From VXYL01 sp965116935 (GTDB taxonomy: Bacteria > Pseudomonadota > Gammaproteobacteria > Pseudomonadales > Azotimanducaceae), in NCBI GenBank assembly GCA_965116935.1, contig OZ220737.1:5332001-5396000 (forward strand): a stretch of DNA of 64,000 bases. Reading direction: 5' to 3'. How positions within the stretch are numbered: the first letter of the stretch is position 1; each line of letters opens with the position of its first letter. The notes beneath the pieces were generated by a model. The model made no database searches. It was not told the DNA's origin and was given only the letters and a program-made list of their open reading frames with translations. Position numbers and translations under genes: made by a program. This document shows positions 52,990-62,016 of this stretch, one piece after another.

Positions 52990-53087
52990 TCACGACCCAT
53001 CCCCAATCGCCGCGAGCACCTTCGGGGGGGACATGGGCAGTTCCCGGAGGCGCAGCCCCAAGGCGTTGTGGATGGCGTTGGCTACCG
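52990..53087 (-). pseudogene. 3'-end fragment of a xanthine-dehydrogenase-family molybdopterin subunit gene
   Basis: On the minus strand the fragment encodes VANAIHNALGLRLRELPMSPPKVLAAIGDGS and a TGA, nearly the same as the end of the full gene at 57425-59686. Homology stops abruptly at 53087, where unrelated sequence begins. It is therefore a severed gene end, not a gene. The 83-base core (53005-53087) differs at 8 positions from 57446-57528. Confidence 0.8.
53005..53087 (-). repeat. left direct repeat flanking a 4.4-kb islet
   Basis: About 90 percent identical to 57446-57528 and in the same orientation. The two copies enclose vapBC, the HEHAH protein, the ImmA-like gene and its partner. 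Confidence 0.7.
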
Positions 53088-53248
53088 TGAACTCCTATCA
53101 GACACAGACATTTTCTTCCACAAGCTGGTGGAAGATGTCGCACACTGCACATCTGCCAACCCGCGGAGCGCCTGCTCCTCGAACTCCCGGACGGTGGTGC
53201 ACCGAACTATTGCTTCCCCATACTCCTGAATATGGCCAATATGGCTCC

Positions 53249-53494
53249 ATGAAGACGACGATCGACATTCACGACGAGTTGCTGGCACGGCCAAGCGACT
53301 CGCCAAGGAGACGGGCCAGCCGCTCCGGGCGGTCGTAGAGGATGGACTCCGGCTAGTCTGCGACTCGACGCCCGCGAGCGGATACTCCCTTCCAGATCTA
53401 CGGCGCGGCGACCCGAAATGCGCCCGATCCGCTGGCGCGATACGCTTGGCCGGAGCTCAGAGAGTTGATCTACGGTGACGCGAGCACGCGGTGA
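53249..53494 (+). pseudogene. vapB-type antitoxin with two frameshifts
   Basis: Starts MKTTIDIHDELLAR, a typical VapB ribbon-helix-helix opening. After that the reading continues one frame over as KRLAKETGQPLRAVVEDGLRL and YSLPDLRRGDP, then returns to the first frame as NAPDPLARYAWPELRELIYGDASTR and stops, overlapping vapC by GTGA. Adding one G in the GG near 53289 and removing one A from the AAA near 53418 restores an 81-residue antitoxin. If the indels are real the antitoxin is lost while the toxin is intact, which is hard to tolerate; assembly errors are a fair alternative. Confidence 0.75.
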
Positions 53495-53937
53495 TCGCCG
53501 TAGATACCAACGTCCTGGTCTACGGCCATCGTCGAGAGATAGGCGCTGGAGACGCCGCCCACGCCCTGCTGGCGGACTTGGCGGCAGGAGACCGTCCTTG
53601 GGCCATCCCGTGGCCTTGCTGCTACGAGTTTCTCAGCGTAGTCACAAACCGGCGCATCTGGAAGGATGCGGCCACGTCTGCCGAGGACGCGTGGGCGCAG
53701 TTCCAAGCGTGGGCAAATGCTCCCACATGTCGCCTCATCGCGGAGACCAGTGACTTCCAGAATGTCCTCGGACGTTTCGTGCAGCGTCCGCACGTAGTCG
53801 GCGGCGTCTTTCATGACGCCCGCATCGCCGCTCTGTGCGTCGCGCATGGCGTCGAGGAGCTTCTGACGCGCGATGGCGACTTCTCCGCGTTCCCGGAACT
53901 ACGCACGCGCAACCCCTTCGCTGGTGTGCCGCCCTGA
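53491..53937 (+). CDS. vapC: VapC-type PIN domain toxin
   Basis: A 148-residue PIN-domain RNase. IAVDTNVLVY at the start gives the first Asp (Asp5), CCYEFLSVV the central Glu, and HDARIAALCVAHGVEELLTRDGDFSAFP the remaining acidic residues. The GTG start overlaps the antitoxin stop. VapC toxins cleave tRNA or rRNA. All catalytic residues seem intact although the antitoxin gene is frameshifted. Confidence 0.88.
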   Translation: MIAVDTNVLVYGHRREIGAGDAAHALLADLAAGDRPWAIPWPCCYEFLSVVTNRRIWKDAATSAEDAWAQFQAWANAPTCRLIAETSDFQNVLGRFVQRPHVVGGVFHDARIAALCVAHGVEELLTRDGDFSAFPELRTRNPFAGVPP

Positions 53938-54291
53938 CACGCCTGCGCCTGCACGCCCACCAGACCTGCTCCTCGAACTCGCCCGCCTGCCGGCCTAATC
54001 CGTCCCGGAGCGAAGGTGAGACATCGGACATCGGGCTCGTGGGACGAGACGTTTGTGATTCGGGTGTGCTCGGGTTCCAAACATCGCCCAAAGGAGCGAG
54101 CCAAACAACTGACCTGAAAGACTGGGCGCAGGTAAGTTCAAGACGCAGAGTCGTCCAATGACATATACGGCGTATCCAGCGGAAAGTCAGCTAGGCGCGT
54201 TGCCAACGGCACTCCACGGACAAGCCGAGTTGAAGGGTTCGGCAGGGCCGCACACGCCGAACGCAAGCCGTCGGGGACGCGTGTGGAATCG
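53938..54291. other. gap of about 350 bp
   Basis: Between the end of vapC and the end of the convergent HEHAH gene. CCTGCTCCTCGAACTC near 53968 also occurs near 53178 before vapB, a short direct repeat. No gene recognised. Confidence 0.35.
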
Positions 54292-55585
54292 TCAATGCTC
54301 CCTCCCGCCGCTTCCCGACGGTGCGGTCGGTGACAGCCTAGTCCCGACGTAAGCGTCGAGAAGTCCGGCGAGCACACTTTCTGCGATTCCCGTCGCGCGT
54401 GACAGCGACCGTGGCAGCGGCTGTCCTTCGCCGTCAAACCCGCGGGCCAGCACGATCGGGAGTTGCTGCAACAAGCTGCTGCTCGCAGGCATCGCTTCCT
54501 CTAGCGCCAACCAGAACGCAGCCCCGCTGTATAGCCTTCCGTATGCGACGCCGTCGCCAGCGGCAGCACGCGCCCCAAGCACCGGCAGAGAGACATCCGG
54601 GTGACGGCCGGGCTCTACGAAGGCGTGCGCGATTGTCCGATAGTGTCGTGGCACAGCCTCGCGTACTGCCGCCGCAAGATAGCTCGCGAGGCTCTCGTCG
54701 ATCCAGAGCACGCCACTGGTGTTTAGCCGGGCTAGTAGCTGGTGGGCGTGTTCGTGAAGCACCAAGTAGAGGGTGATCGCTTGGGCGACCACATCGAAGT
54801 CACGCGCGTGGAGTGGGTAGTTCGCAAGGACGAGGCCCGTTCCCGCCGCACCACCCATGCCCGCCTGCCACTCCTCAAGTCCCAGCCAGAAGACCGGGGA
54901 AAGCACGCCACCTGGAAGCGAGTCTGCAAGGAAAGCAACGCCAGCAGCATGGCAGCATGTCAGCGAGGTGTGCTGGCGGCTCGGACTGGTCAAAGAAATG
55001 CCGGCATGTCCCCACGTCGACACGTGGCACTGTACCCAGTAGCAAGAACGCCGGCGCACGATCCAGACTTGGTAGCCTGTCGGGACCTGCAAGCGGTGCT
55101 ACCGTCGCACCATTGAGCTGTAAGCGCACGCGGGGCATCGCATGGTTACCGGTCCTGCGTAGAATTCCAGCCGTCTCGGTGATCAGCCACCAAGACGAGT
55201 TCTCGGCGTAGTACGCTCCCTGATCTGACGCCATGATCCCCTTCGTCGGATATGAGCCAGCACTGAGGCGCCACCGCAGTGCGCCGCAATCTGACACGAC
55301 TTGGACCACACCCTCCCCCGACCGCAGCGCGTCAGGACGATCGCACCGGATTTCCGACGGCCATTCCGTTCCCGTTCGCGTGCCGTAGCTGCCCGCCGCT
55401 GGGTCGGCCATCGATGCTTCGACACGGTCCGGGTCGCCCGCAGCGACGCCGATCGTCAGCGCGGCCCCGCAAGGCAGAGCGGCCAGAATCCAGACCGTCA
55501 AAGCGACCGCAGGCAAGTGCGAGCCACGATCGAAGATGGCGCAAGACGTCCGTGAGCGCCGTGTCAGGCATGTTCCAGTCACCAC
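54292..55585 (-). pseudogene. exported HEHAH-motif putative metallopeptidase, frameshifted
   Basis: The N-terminal part (frame of 55585 down to about 54950) has a hydrophobic signal-like segment LPAVALTVWILAALPCGAA and secreted-protein character. The C-terminal part lies in another frame and has LVLHEHAHQLLARL, an HExxH zinc motif, followed by WIDESLASYLAAA, whose Glu would be the third ligand of a gluzincin. Together they would make about 430 residues. The shift lies near 54950-54965 but its exact place is unclear. The start overlaps the end of the ImmA-like gene. Family not recognised. Confidence 0.55.
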
Positions 55586-56940
55586 ATCCGCAAGCTGTCG
55601 CGCCCGCGGTCGAAGTGGGCCAAGGAGTGGTTTCTGATCTGCCGTTCGATGACCTCTTGGTCGACGAGAAACTCGTCGGCAAGTTGCTCGACATCGACCA
55701 AAGACACCGCATCACACCGAATCCTCTGTCGGAGCGCCTCCGCCGGAGCGAGGAGTTCCGCTGCGAACGCTCGCGAAGCGCGCTGGTCCCAAGTGTGGGC
55801 GGCAGTGACGAGCCTGCGCTCACGCCTTTCGGAAGAAGCGTGGAGAAAAAGGGAACGAGCCAAGCGGAATCGATTCGCGGACGCTGTTGGCAGAGGCGGC
55901 CATGCCGCGAACGGAACGCCCTCGCTGCTGTAATCGACAACTGCGCGCAGAGGGCTAGCCGGCTCGATGCTGGTGTGCATCGTGGGGGTATCGGCCCACC
56001 CGAACCTGCTGACGAAGGCGTCAAGGTCCGTCAGCTCCTCGTCCGGCATCCCTGCCCGTTGACGAAGGGCCTGCGCATGCCCATAGCCAGCATGGTATGC
56101 AACGCCACCGTGGGTCACGCCGCCAGCACTGACACTACCCTCACGCTTCCGTCCGCGACGTGCTTGGCTAGCCTTGCCATGCGCTTGTTCGAGCCACTCA
56201 ATGTCTTTGGCAACTGCATCGAGGTTGGCCACATCCAAAAGGTCGCTGGCAAGTGTTGGCTCCAAGCCGCCAATGGTGGACGCGAGACGGTGTATGGATT
56301 CCTCGGAGAGTTCGTCGTCGTAATGCGCGTTGAGACCGAGACGCGCAGCCCACATGCAGATGCGCTGGTCCGCCGCGGACAGATCTGCAAGGTCGCTCCA
56401 ATCGTCCCGGAGTTGCGCCACTTCAGGCTCCCGCAAGTCCGCGACTCGCGCAAGGACCGACTCGACAAACTCCCGAAGGCATTGGCGTACCTCTTCGGGG
56501 TCCACGCGAACCTGCCCCTCCGCGACGAACCGAAGGAAGGGGTGAGAGGCATCGCCGCCGTCCTTGAGCCAGCGAACCACCACCGCATCGCCGTCGCGAA
56601 AAAGCGTGAGGTCCGGAAGGGCACCTCCCTCCCGCGCTGCCAGCAAGCTGTGGCGGTGGACCCACGGTCGCCCTTCGGCGCCCCTAGCCAGATCGCGTGA
56701 CCCATATGGTGCAGCCCAGCGGTACGGCTCGTTCAGGAGCAACCAGAAGTTGTCCACGAGCCACGCGCAGAGGGGGAAGACTGCGCCGTGAACGCTGTTG
56801 CGCCAGCCACGAGTGCGGTTGTCGAAAACGCGCGTGACCACTTCGTCCCCAACGCGCACGGTCAATGCGCACCAAGTGCGTGCGAGTACAGGGTCGCGCA
56901 CTCCTCGGGCATCTTGCCAGTCGACGTCGAAGTGGATCAT
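55579..56940 (-). CDS. ImmA/IrrE-like protein with degenerate zinc motif
   Basis: A 453-residue protein. The C-terminal third follows the ImmA/IrrE layout: RFRLARSLFLHAS where the family has RFxxAHExxH, then ASRAFAAELLAPAEALRQRI and VEQLADEFLVDQEVIERQIRNH. Only the last His of HExxH is left, so peptidase activity is unlikely. The N-terminal 250 residues are of unknown type. ATG 56940 overlaps the stop of the preceding small gene (ATGA). ImmA-like proteins cut or bind repressors and act as antitoxins or switches; here a binding role with the partner is inferred. Confidence 0.65.
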   Translation of the reverse strand: MIHFDVDWQDARGVRDPVLARTWCALTVRVGDEVVTRVFDNRTRGWRNSVHGAVFPLCAWLVDNFWLLLNEPYRWAAPYGSRDLARGAEGRPWVHRHSLLAAREGGALPDLTLFRDGDAVVVRWLKDGGDASHPFLRFVAEGQVRVDPEEVRQCLREFVESVLARVADLREPEVAQLRDDWSDLADLSAADQRICMWAARLGLNAHYDDELSEESIHRLASTIGGLEPTLASDLLDVANLDAVAKDIEWLEQAHGKASQARRGRKREGSVSAGGVTHGGVAYHAGYGHAQALRQRAGMPDEELTDLDAFVSRFGWADTPTMHTSIEPASPLRAVVDYSSEGVPFAAWPPLPTASANRFRLARSLFLHASSERRERRLVTAAHTWDQRASRAFAAELLAPAEALRQRIRCDAVSLVDVEQLADEFLVDQEVIERQIRNHSLAHFDRGRDSLRMW

Positions 56941-57332
56941 GGTGCGCACCAATCGAGACGGCCATCCGGGTCGCGCGGGTATTCGGCGGACTCGAGTCGA
57001 TAGCCCTTGTACTGGCCGCCTGCTCCATTGAGGTGCCGAGCTTCGTAGAGTTCACCGCCGAGCCAGCCCCAGACATACTTCGGGAAGCCCTGTTCCATGG
57101 CCTCGCTCACACAGCCACGCCGAATCCCCCTCGCAAGAGCGGCATTGATGTCGTCGTAGTCAATTGGCTCACACGGAATGGCGTCTGATCGAAGCACTGG
57201 CGGGCCGGCTGGACTCGGATAGGTCTTGTGCTCTGGGCTCCCCACGTACTCGGCCCCATCCGCAATCGCCTCAAGGTCCTCGTCCTGTAGGCAACAGTTG
57301 ATTTCGAGGCGGCGTCTCACTCGCCTCCTCAT
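56937..57332 (-). CDS. small protein paired with ImmA-like gene, possible toxin
   Basis: A 131-residue protein. GSPEHKTYPSPAGPPVLRSDAIPCEP with His and Lys, then WGWLGGELYEARHLNGAGGQYKGYRLE, looks like a conserved single-domain family that I have no name for. ATG 57332 has GGGAG six bases upstream. Translation is coupled to the ImmA-like gene. Gene order (small protein then ImmA-like) resembles toxin-antitoxin pairs, which is inference only. Confidence 0.55.
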   Translation of the reverse strand: MRRRVRRRLEINCCLQDEDLEAIADGAEYVGSPEHKTYPSPAGPPVLRSDAIPCEPIDYDDINAALARGIRRGCVSEAMEQGFPKYVWGWLGGELYEARHLNGAGGQYKGYRLESAEYPRDPDGRLDWCAP

Positions 57333-57424
57333 GGTCTCTCCCACTCTCGCGCCGACATCCCGTCCACACAACACCGCGGTTCCACGTTCCGAATTCTACG
57401 ACGGGGGCACCCGCTCGGCGACGG

Positions 57425-59686
57425 TCAGGCGCCGCCGTCGCCATCCATCGCCGCGAGCACCTTCGGGGGTGACATGGGCAACTCTCGCAGGCGCAGCCCC
57501 AAGGCATTGTGGATGGCGTTGGCCACCGCTGCCATCGGTGGTGCGATGGGGACTTCGCCGACGCCGCGCACGCCGAAGGGGTGGGCGTCATTGGGGACTT
57601 CCACCACTTCCGTTTCGATCATCGGGAGGTCGGAGGCGACCGGGATGCGGTAGTCGAGAAAGCCGGGGTTCTCGAGTTGGCCGTTGTCGTCGTAGATGTA
57701 TTCCTCGTTCAAGGCCCAGCCGATCCCTTGCGCGACACCGCCTTGGATCTGGCCTTCCACGTAGCCAGGGTGGATGGCGCGGCCGGCGTCCTGCACGGCC
57801 GTGTAGCGCACCACGTCCACCTTGCCGGTTTCGCGGTCCACGGCAACGTCGCAGATATGGGTGGCGAAGGCTGGGGCAGCGCCCTGGGCGTTGACCGACA
57901 CTTGCGCGACGATGGGGCCACCGGTTTGGGATGCCTTGCCGGCTAGTTCTGCCAGCGACAGCGGCTCGAAGTCGCCGGCATTGGCACCGGCGGGATGGGC
58001 GTGGCCGTCTTGCCATTCCACGGCTTCGGGATCGATGTCCCACAGGATCGCCGCGCGCTCGCGCAGGTGCTGCACCACGGCGCGAGTCGCCTCCGTCACG
58101 GCGGTGCCGGAGGCGAACGTCACCCGGCTGCCCCCGGTGGTGGCGCTGTAGCCGATGCTGTTGGTGTCGCCCACCAACACGCTTACGTCGCGGTAGTGGA
58201 TGCCCAGGATCTCCGCCGCCATGTTCACCATGGACGCACGCGAGCCGCCGATGTCCGGGTGCCCGGTGGTGATGGCGACGGTGCCGTCCTCGTTGATCGA
58301 CACCTGCGCGCTCGACTCGCCGCCGACGTTGAACCAGAAGCCGGAGGCGATGCCCCGGCCACCGCCTTCGGGAACCGGGGCGGAGTAGTGCGGATGCGAC
58401 TTGGCGGCTTCCAGCGTCTCCTGAAAGCCGATGCGACGGAAGGTTGGTCCGTAGGCAGCACGCGTGCCTTCCTGCGCGGCGTTCTTCTCCCGCAGCGCGA
58501 TTGGGTCCAAGCCCAGCGTCTCGGCCAGTTCGTCGATCACCGACTCGACGCCGAATGCGGCGATGGGCGAGCCGGGAGCACGGTAGGCGTTGCACTTGGG
58601 CCGGTTCATCACCACGTCATAGCCCACCACCGACACGTTGGCGATGTTGTAAGGCGCGAACGCGCAGTTGGCGGCCGCCCGCACCGGCGAGCCGGGGAAC
58701 GCGCCGGCCTGGAAGCGGAACGTGGCTTTCGCCGCGACGATGGTGCCGTCGCGCTTGGCGCCGATGCGCACGGTGTTGGAGGAGCCAGAGGTAGGGCCAG
58801 TGGCGCGGAACACCTCCTCGCGCGTCATCACCATCTTCACCGGCGCCCCGCTCTTGCGGCTGAGCGCATAGGCGAGGGGTTCGAGATAGACTATAGTCTT
58901 GCCGCCGAAGCCACCGCCGATCTCCGCCGGAATGGCGCGGATGTCGGAGAGCCGCGCGCCGGTCATCTTTGCAGTGGCATTGCGCACCATGAAGTGGCCT
59001 TGGCTCGAACTCCAGATGGTTGCGCGGCCGTCGCCGCCGACGCTGACGAGGCAAGCGTGGGGCTCGATGTAGCCCTGATGCACTGGCCGGGTACGGAAGC
59101 TCTGTTCGATCACCACGTCCGCTGCGGCGAAGCCCGCCTCCATGTCGCCCAGGGTAAAACCGGTGCGGCTCGCGATGTTGCTCGGTGTGTCGGGAGGCGG
59201 CTCGATGCCGTCGGTGCGGAGGAAATCGTGCAGCACCGGGGCGTCGGGCTTCATGGCGTCCTCGACGTCGATCACCCAGGGCAGCTCGTCGTATTCGACA
59301 TCGATGAGTTCGAGCGCCTCCGAGGCGGCCTGAGCGCTGGTGGCAGCCACCGCGGCCACGGCATGGCCGGCGTAAAGCGCCTTGTCCCGTGCCATCACGT
59401 TGCGGCTGACGAAGCGCATGTCCGCCGGCCCCACCTGCACGGGCGTGTCCACGGGGAAGTCCACCAAGTCCGCACCGGTGATGACCGCCTTCACGCCGGC
59501 CAATGCCTCGGCGCGGGAGGCGTCGATCGAGAGGATGCGGGCATGGGGATGCGGACTGCGAAGCACCTTGCCCCAGAGCATCCCGGGCTGGCTGAAGTCC
59601 GCGCCGAAGCGCGCCTTGCCGGTGACCTTCTCTTCACCGTCCGGGCGAATCGTGCGCTGCCCTACCCAGAGGTTCGCCTCTCCCAT
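57425..59686 (-). CDS. xanthine dehydrogenase family molybdopterin-binding subunit
   Basis: A 753-residue molybdenum hydroxylase large subunit. GEEKVTGKARFGADF opens the a/b hammerhead domain; AEIGGGFGGKT, AYRAPGSP and GGSRVTFASGTAVTEA bind the molybdopterin cytosine dinucleotide; the catalytic Glu is in GVRGVGEVPIAPP near the C-terminus. ATG 59686 has GGGGAG six bases upstream. The FAD and 2Fe-2S subunits are not adjacent, so they must be elsewhere or the gene is a stand-alone paralogue. Substrate unknown. Its 3' end is duplicated at 52990-53087. Confidence 0.92.
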   Translation of the reverse strand: MGEANLWVGQRTIRPDGEEKVTGKARFGADFSQPGMLWGKVLRSPHPHARILSIDASRAEALAGVKAVITGADLVDFPVDTPVQVGPADMRFVSRNVMARDKALYAGHAVAAVAATSAQAASEALELIDVEYDELPWVIDVEDAMKPDAPVLHDFLRTDGIEPPPDTPSNIASRTGFTLGDMEAGFAAADVVIEQSFRTRPVHQGYIEPHACLVSVGGDGRATIWSSSQGHFMVRNATAKMTGARLSDIRAIPAEIGGGFGGKTIVYLEPLAYALSRKSGAPVKMVMTREEVFRATGPTSGSSNTVRIGAKRDGTIVAAKATFRFQAGAFPGSPVRAAANCAFAPYNIANVSVVGYDVVMNRPKCNAYRAPGSPIAAFGVESVIDELAETLGLDPIALREKNAAQEGTRAAYGPTFRRIGFQETLEAAKSHPHYSAPVPEGGGRGIASGFWFNVGGESSAQVSINEDGTVAITTGHPDIGGSRASMVNMAAEILGIHYRDVSVLVGDTNSIGYSATTGGSRVTFASGTAVTEATRAVVQHLRERAAILWDIDPEAVEWQDGHAHPAGANAGDFEPLSLAELAGKASQTGGPIVAQVSVNAQGAAPAFATHICDVAVDRETGKVDVVRYTAVQDAGRAIHPGYVEGQIQGGVAQGIGWALNEEYIYDDNGQLENPGFLDYRIPVASDLPMIETEVVEVPNDAHPFGVRGVGEVPIAPPMAAVANAIHNALGLRLRELPMSPPKVLAAMDGDGGA
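57446..57528 (-). repeat. right direct repeat flanking a 4.4-kb islet
   Basis: Lies within the 3' end of the molybdenum hydroxylase gene and matches 53005-53087 with 8 differences in 83 bases. Confidence 0.7.
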
Positions 59687-59792
59687 CGTCCACTCCCCAC
59701 TCAAATCCGATCAGATAGACGCGGCAACGATAACCGAAGCGCCCCAGAACGGCGCTGGCTTCGGCAGAAGTAGTGAGCGATGGCCGTGTCGA

Positions 59793-60431
59793 TCAGCAAT
59801 CGTCCTTGAGCAGGTAGCGTTCAACCATGTCGGTCAAGGCCCGTTCGAGTCGCGGGTCGTCGAGTCGCTCGGGCGCGCGCAAGCCGTAGTCGTTGGCTGT
59901 GGCACTGACAACGCGTGCGAGGAACTCTGCCAAGAACCGCAGTTCGACCTTCGGGCGCAGCAAGCTCCGATGGGCATCCAGGAATGCGAGGGAAGCACTC
60001 AGGAAATCCTCCGAGATCTCGGCCTCGACTTCGGCGATCGCATGTCTCGGCACTTCGGCTTCCAAGGCAGCGTAGAGGGCCGGGTTGCGACGCATCCAAC
60101 GGAGGCGGGAGCGGATAATGTGGCGTATCGCGTCGCGCGGGTGCCCCGGGTGGGCCCCAGCCAGGAGTTCGGCGTAGGCCTTCTGGGCTTCCCGTCGGCG
60201 CAACTCCCCAAAAATGGCCTCTTTGCCTGGAAAGTACTCGTAGAGCGAGCCGATGCTGACGCCTGCCCGTTCCGCGATTCGGTTCGTGCTGGCCGTGGCG
60301 TACCCGGACTCAACCAGAATCCGAGCGGCCGCATCGAGGATCGCCGTAACAGTCGCCATGGCGCGACGCTGCTTCGGGTGCTTGCGCAGTGCGTAGGCGG
60401 GGTTGGCGTCTGGCGGACTTGCATCGTTCAT
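59793..60431 (-). CDS. TetR family transcriptional regulator
   Basis: A 212-residue regulator. The helix-turn-helix is at residues about 30-75: ATVTAILDAAARILVESGYATASTNRIAERAGVSIGSLYEYFPGKEAIF. The C-terminal ligand domain is generic. It is divergent from a P450 gene with a long palindrome between them, the usual layout for local repression. Start ATG 60431 was chosen by homology. Confidence 0.9.
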   Translation of the reverse strand: MNDASPPDANPAYALRKHPKQRRAMATVTAILDAAARILVESGYATASTNRIAERAGVSIGSLYEYFPGKEAIFGELRRREAQKAYAELLAGAHPGHPRDAIRHIIRSRLRWMRRNPALYAALEAEVPRHAIAEVEAEISEDFLSASLAFLDAHRSLLRPKVELRFLAEFLARVVSATANDYGLRAPERLDDPRLERALTDMVERYLLKDDC

Positions 60432-60486
60432 CGCGTGGGGAATCCGAGTATGAAAACCGAGCGATCGCACGGATACTAGCGGCATT

Positions 60487-60521
60487 GACGGATTTCGACC
60501 GCTCCAGCGGTGAAGTCCGTC
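60487..60521. promoter_or_regulatory. palindrome between tetR and P450, candidate operator
   Basis: GACGGATTTC at the left pairs with GAAGTCCGTC at the right (one G-T), and the centre is ACCGCT-CC-AGCGGT, with one bulged G. The 35-base near-palindrome is in the divergent intergenic region and could bind the TetR dimer or fold as a hairpin. Confidence 0.4.
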
Positions 60522-60535
60522 AGGCCGGTGCCGTA

Positions 60536-60561
60536 GCTGCGAGCGAGAGCGAGTACGAAGG
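60536..60561 (+). repeat. truncated left end of the two-hairpin repeat
   Basis: GCTGCGAGCGAGAGCGAGTACGAAGG matches the opening of copies B and D with a few changes, but both hairpins are missing. Confidence 0.4.
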
Positions 60562-60596
60562 TCACCGGCGAGGTCCAAAACACACGGAGGATCGCC

Positions 60597-61964
60597 TTGC
60601 ACCACGTACCGGCCATCGAAGTCGCGTCAGATCGTCTGTCACGCACCCCGAACGACGACTTGGCCCACCTCCCTGGCCCGCGGGGACACTGGTATTTCGG
60701 GAATGTCCGCGAGTTGCTCCCCGATCCAACGCCGTTCCTGACCGAGATGCGCGCTCAGCACGGCGACTGCTTCACCGTGGGCATGTTGCGCAACCGCCGT
60801 GTGATCGTGCTGGCCGGAGCGGCGGCGAACCGTCTCGTGCTCCTTGATGCGGACAGCAACTTTTCGAGCCGGCTGGGGTGGGAAGCTGCCCTCGATTTAC
60901 TCAGCGGCTTCGTGCTGCTGCGTGATTTCGAAGACCACGCCTTCCACCGTGACCTGCTCCGGCCGTTCTTCAAAGCCGACTCCCTGCGGCGCGACCTGGT
61001 CTCCATGAACCGCGTGATCCGACGCGAAGTCAACGGCCTAGCCGGGACATCGGATGCGTACCGGCTGGCAAAGCGATTGGCTCTGGACATCGCTCTGGCG
61101 GTCTTTGCGGGATTCTCGTTTCCACGACGGGACGAGACTATGTACTCGAATACCGGGCGCATGTTCGATGGCGTACTCGCCCGGCGCAGCATGTTGCCCG
61201 GCAGCCGCTACCGTCGCGCCCTGCGCGCTCGCAACCGGCTGCGCGGCGCTTTTCTTGCCGAAGTGCCGCGGCGACGCGACGCGGACGGAGTTGACCTTTT
61301 CAGTCGCCTGTCGCGCTTCACGGATTCGAGCGGTCGCCGGCTCGGCGACCAAGATGTCGTGGACCACGTCTTCGGCATGATCTTCGCCGCCCACGAGACG
61401 ACAGCCAGCGCCATGTCGCTGATGATGCACTCCCTGGCACGGCACGCGGAGTGGCAGGCGCGATTGCGCGCCGAGGTCGTCGCCCGGTGTCGAGACGAGA
61501 CGCCCAACTTGGAGGAATTTTCCGACATGCCAGTGACCGAGGCGATTTTTCGGGAGACGTTGCGGCTCTACTCGCCCATACAGCTCCTGCCCAGGCGCAA
61601 TGTACGGCCGTTCGACTGGTGCGGCCATCGCATCCCGGCCAACAGCCATGTATTGCTCCCGCCTCAGGTCTGCCACCGGGATGCGTCTGTGTTCGAGGAT
61701 CCGGACTCCTTCCGACCGGACCGCTTTTTCGTCGGTTCGGCTCGCCAGCGCGTCGACCCATTTGCATGGGTCCCGTTCGGCAGGGGAAGCCACATGTGCA
61801 TGGGCACTCACTTTGCCTTGTTGGAGGCAAAGGCATTTTTCGTACACTTGCTGCGTCTGTTCGACCTCAAGCAGACCATGGCGGACGCACCAGCTCTCCA
61901 ACACTTGCCGCTGCTGCGCCCCAAGGGCAGGCTGTCGATCACGTTCGTCCGGCGACATTCGTAA
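60597..61964 (+). CDS. cytochrome P450
   Basis: A 455-residue P450. The I-helix motif AAHETT is at 264-269, the ExxR at Glu320-Arg323, and the heme-binding FGRGSHMCMG at 394-403 with Cys401. The N-terminal LPGPRGHWYFGNVREL resembles CYP120-type bacterial enzymes, which are soluble. The start is TTG 60597; no better start is near. Redox partners are not linked. Substrate unknown; retinoids, fatty acids or terpenoids are typical of related groups. TetR-controlled expression is likely. Confidence 0.92.
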   Translation: MHHVPAIEVASDRLSRTPNDDLAHLPGPRGHWYFGNVRELLPDPTPFLTEMRAQHGDCFTVGMLRNRRVIVLAGAAANRLVLLDADSNFSSRLGWEAALDLLSGFVLLRDFEDHAFHRDLLRPFFKADSLRRDLVSMNRVIRREVNGLAGTSDAYRLAKRLALDIALAVFAGFSFPRRDETMYSNTGRMFDGVLARRSMLPGSRYRRALRARNRLRGAFLAEVPRRRDADGVDLFSRLSRFTDSSGRRLGDQDVVDHVFGMIFAAHETTASAMSLMMHSLARHAEWQARLRAEVVARCRDETPNLEEFSDMPVTEAIFRETLRLYSPIQLLPRRNVRPFDWCGHRIPANSHVLLPPQVCHRDASVFEDPDSFRPDRFFVGSARQRVDPFAWVPFGRGSHMCMGTHFALLEAKAFFVHLLRLFDLKQTMADAPALQHLPLLRPKGRLSITFVRRHS

Positions 61965-62016
61965 TCTAGCGCATTCGCTCTGCGCGAAGCAGTCTTTGCC
62001 CTGGGGACGCGCCCCG

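Noticed and set aside
57995..59773. 592-residue plus-strand open frame
   Set aside because: It is antisense to the well-supported molybdenum hydroxylase gene and has His/Arg/Gly-rich shadow composition without motifs.
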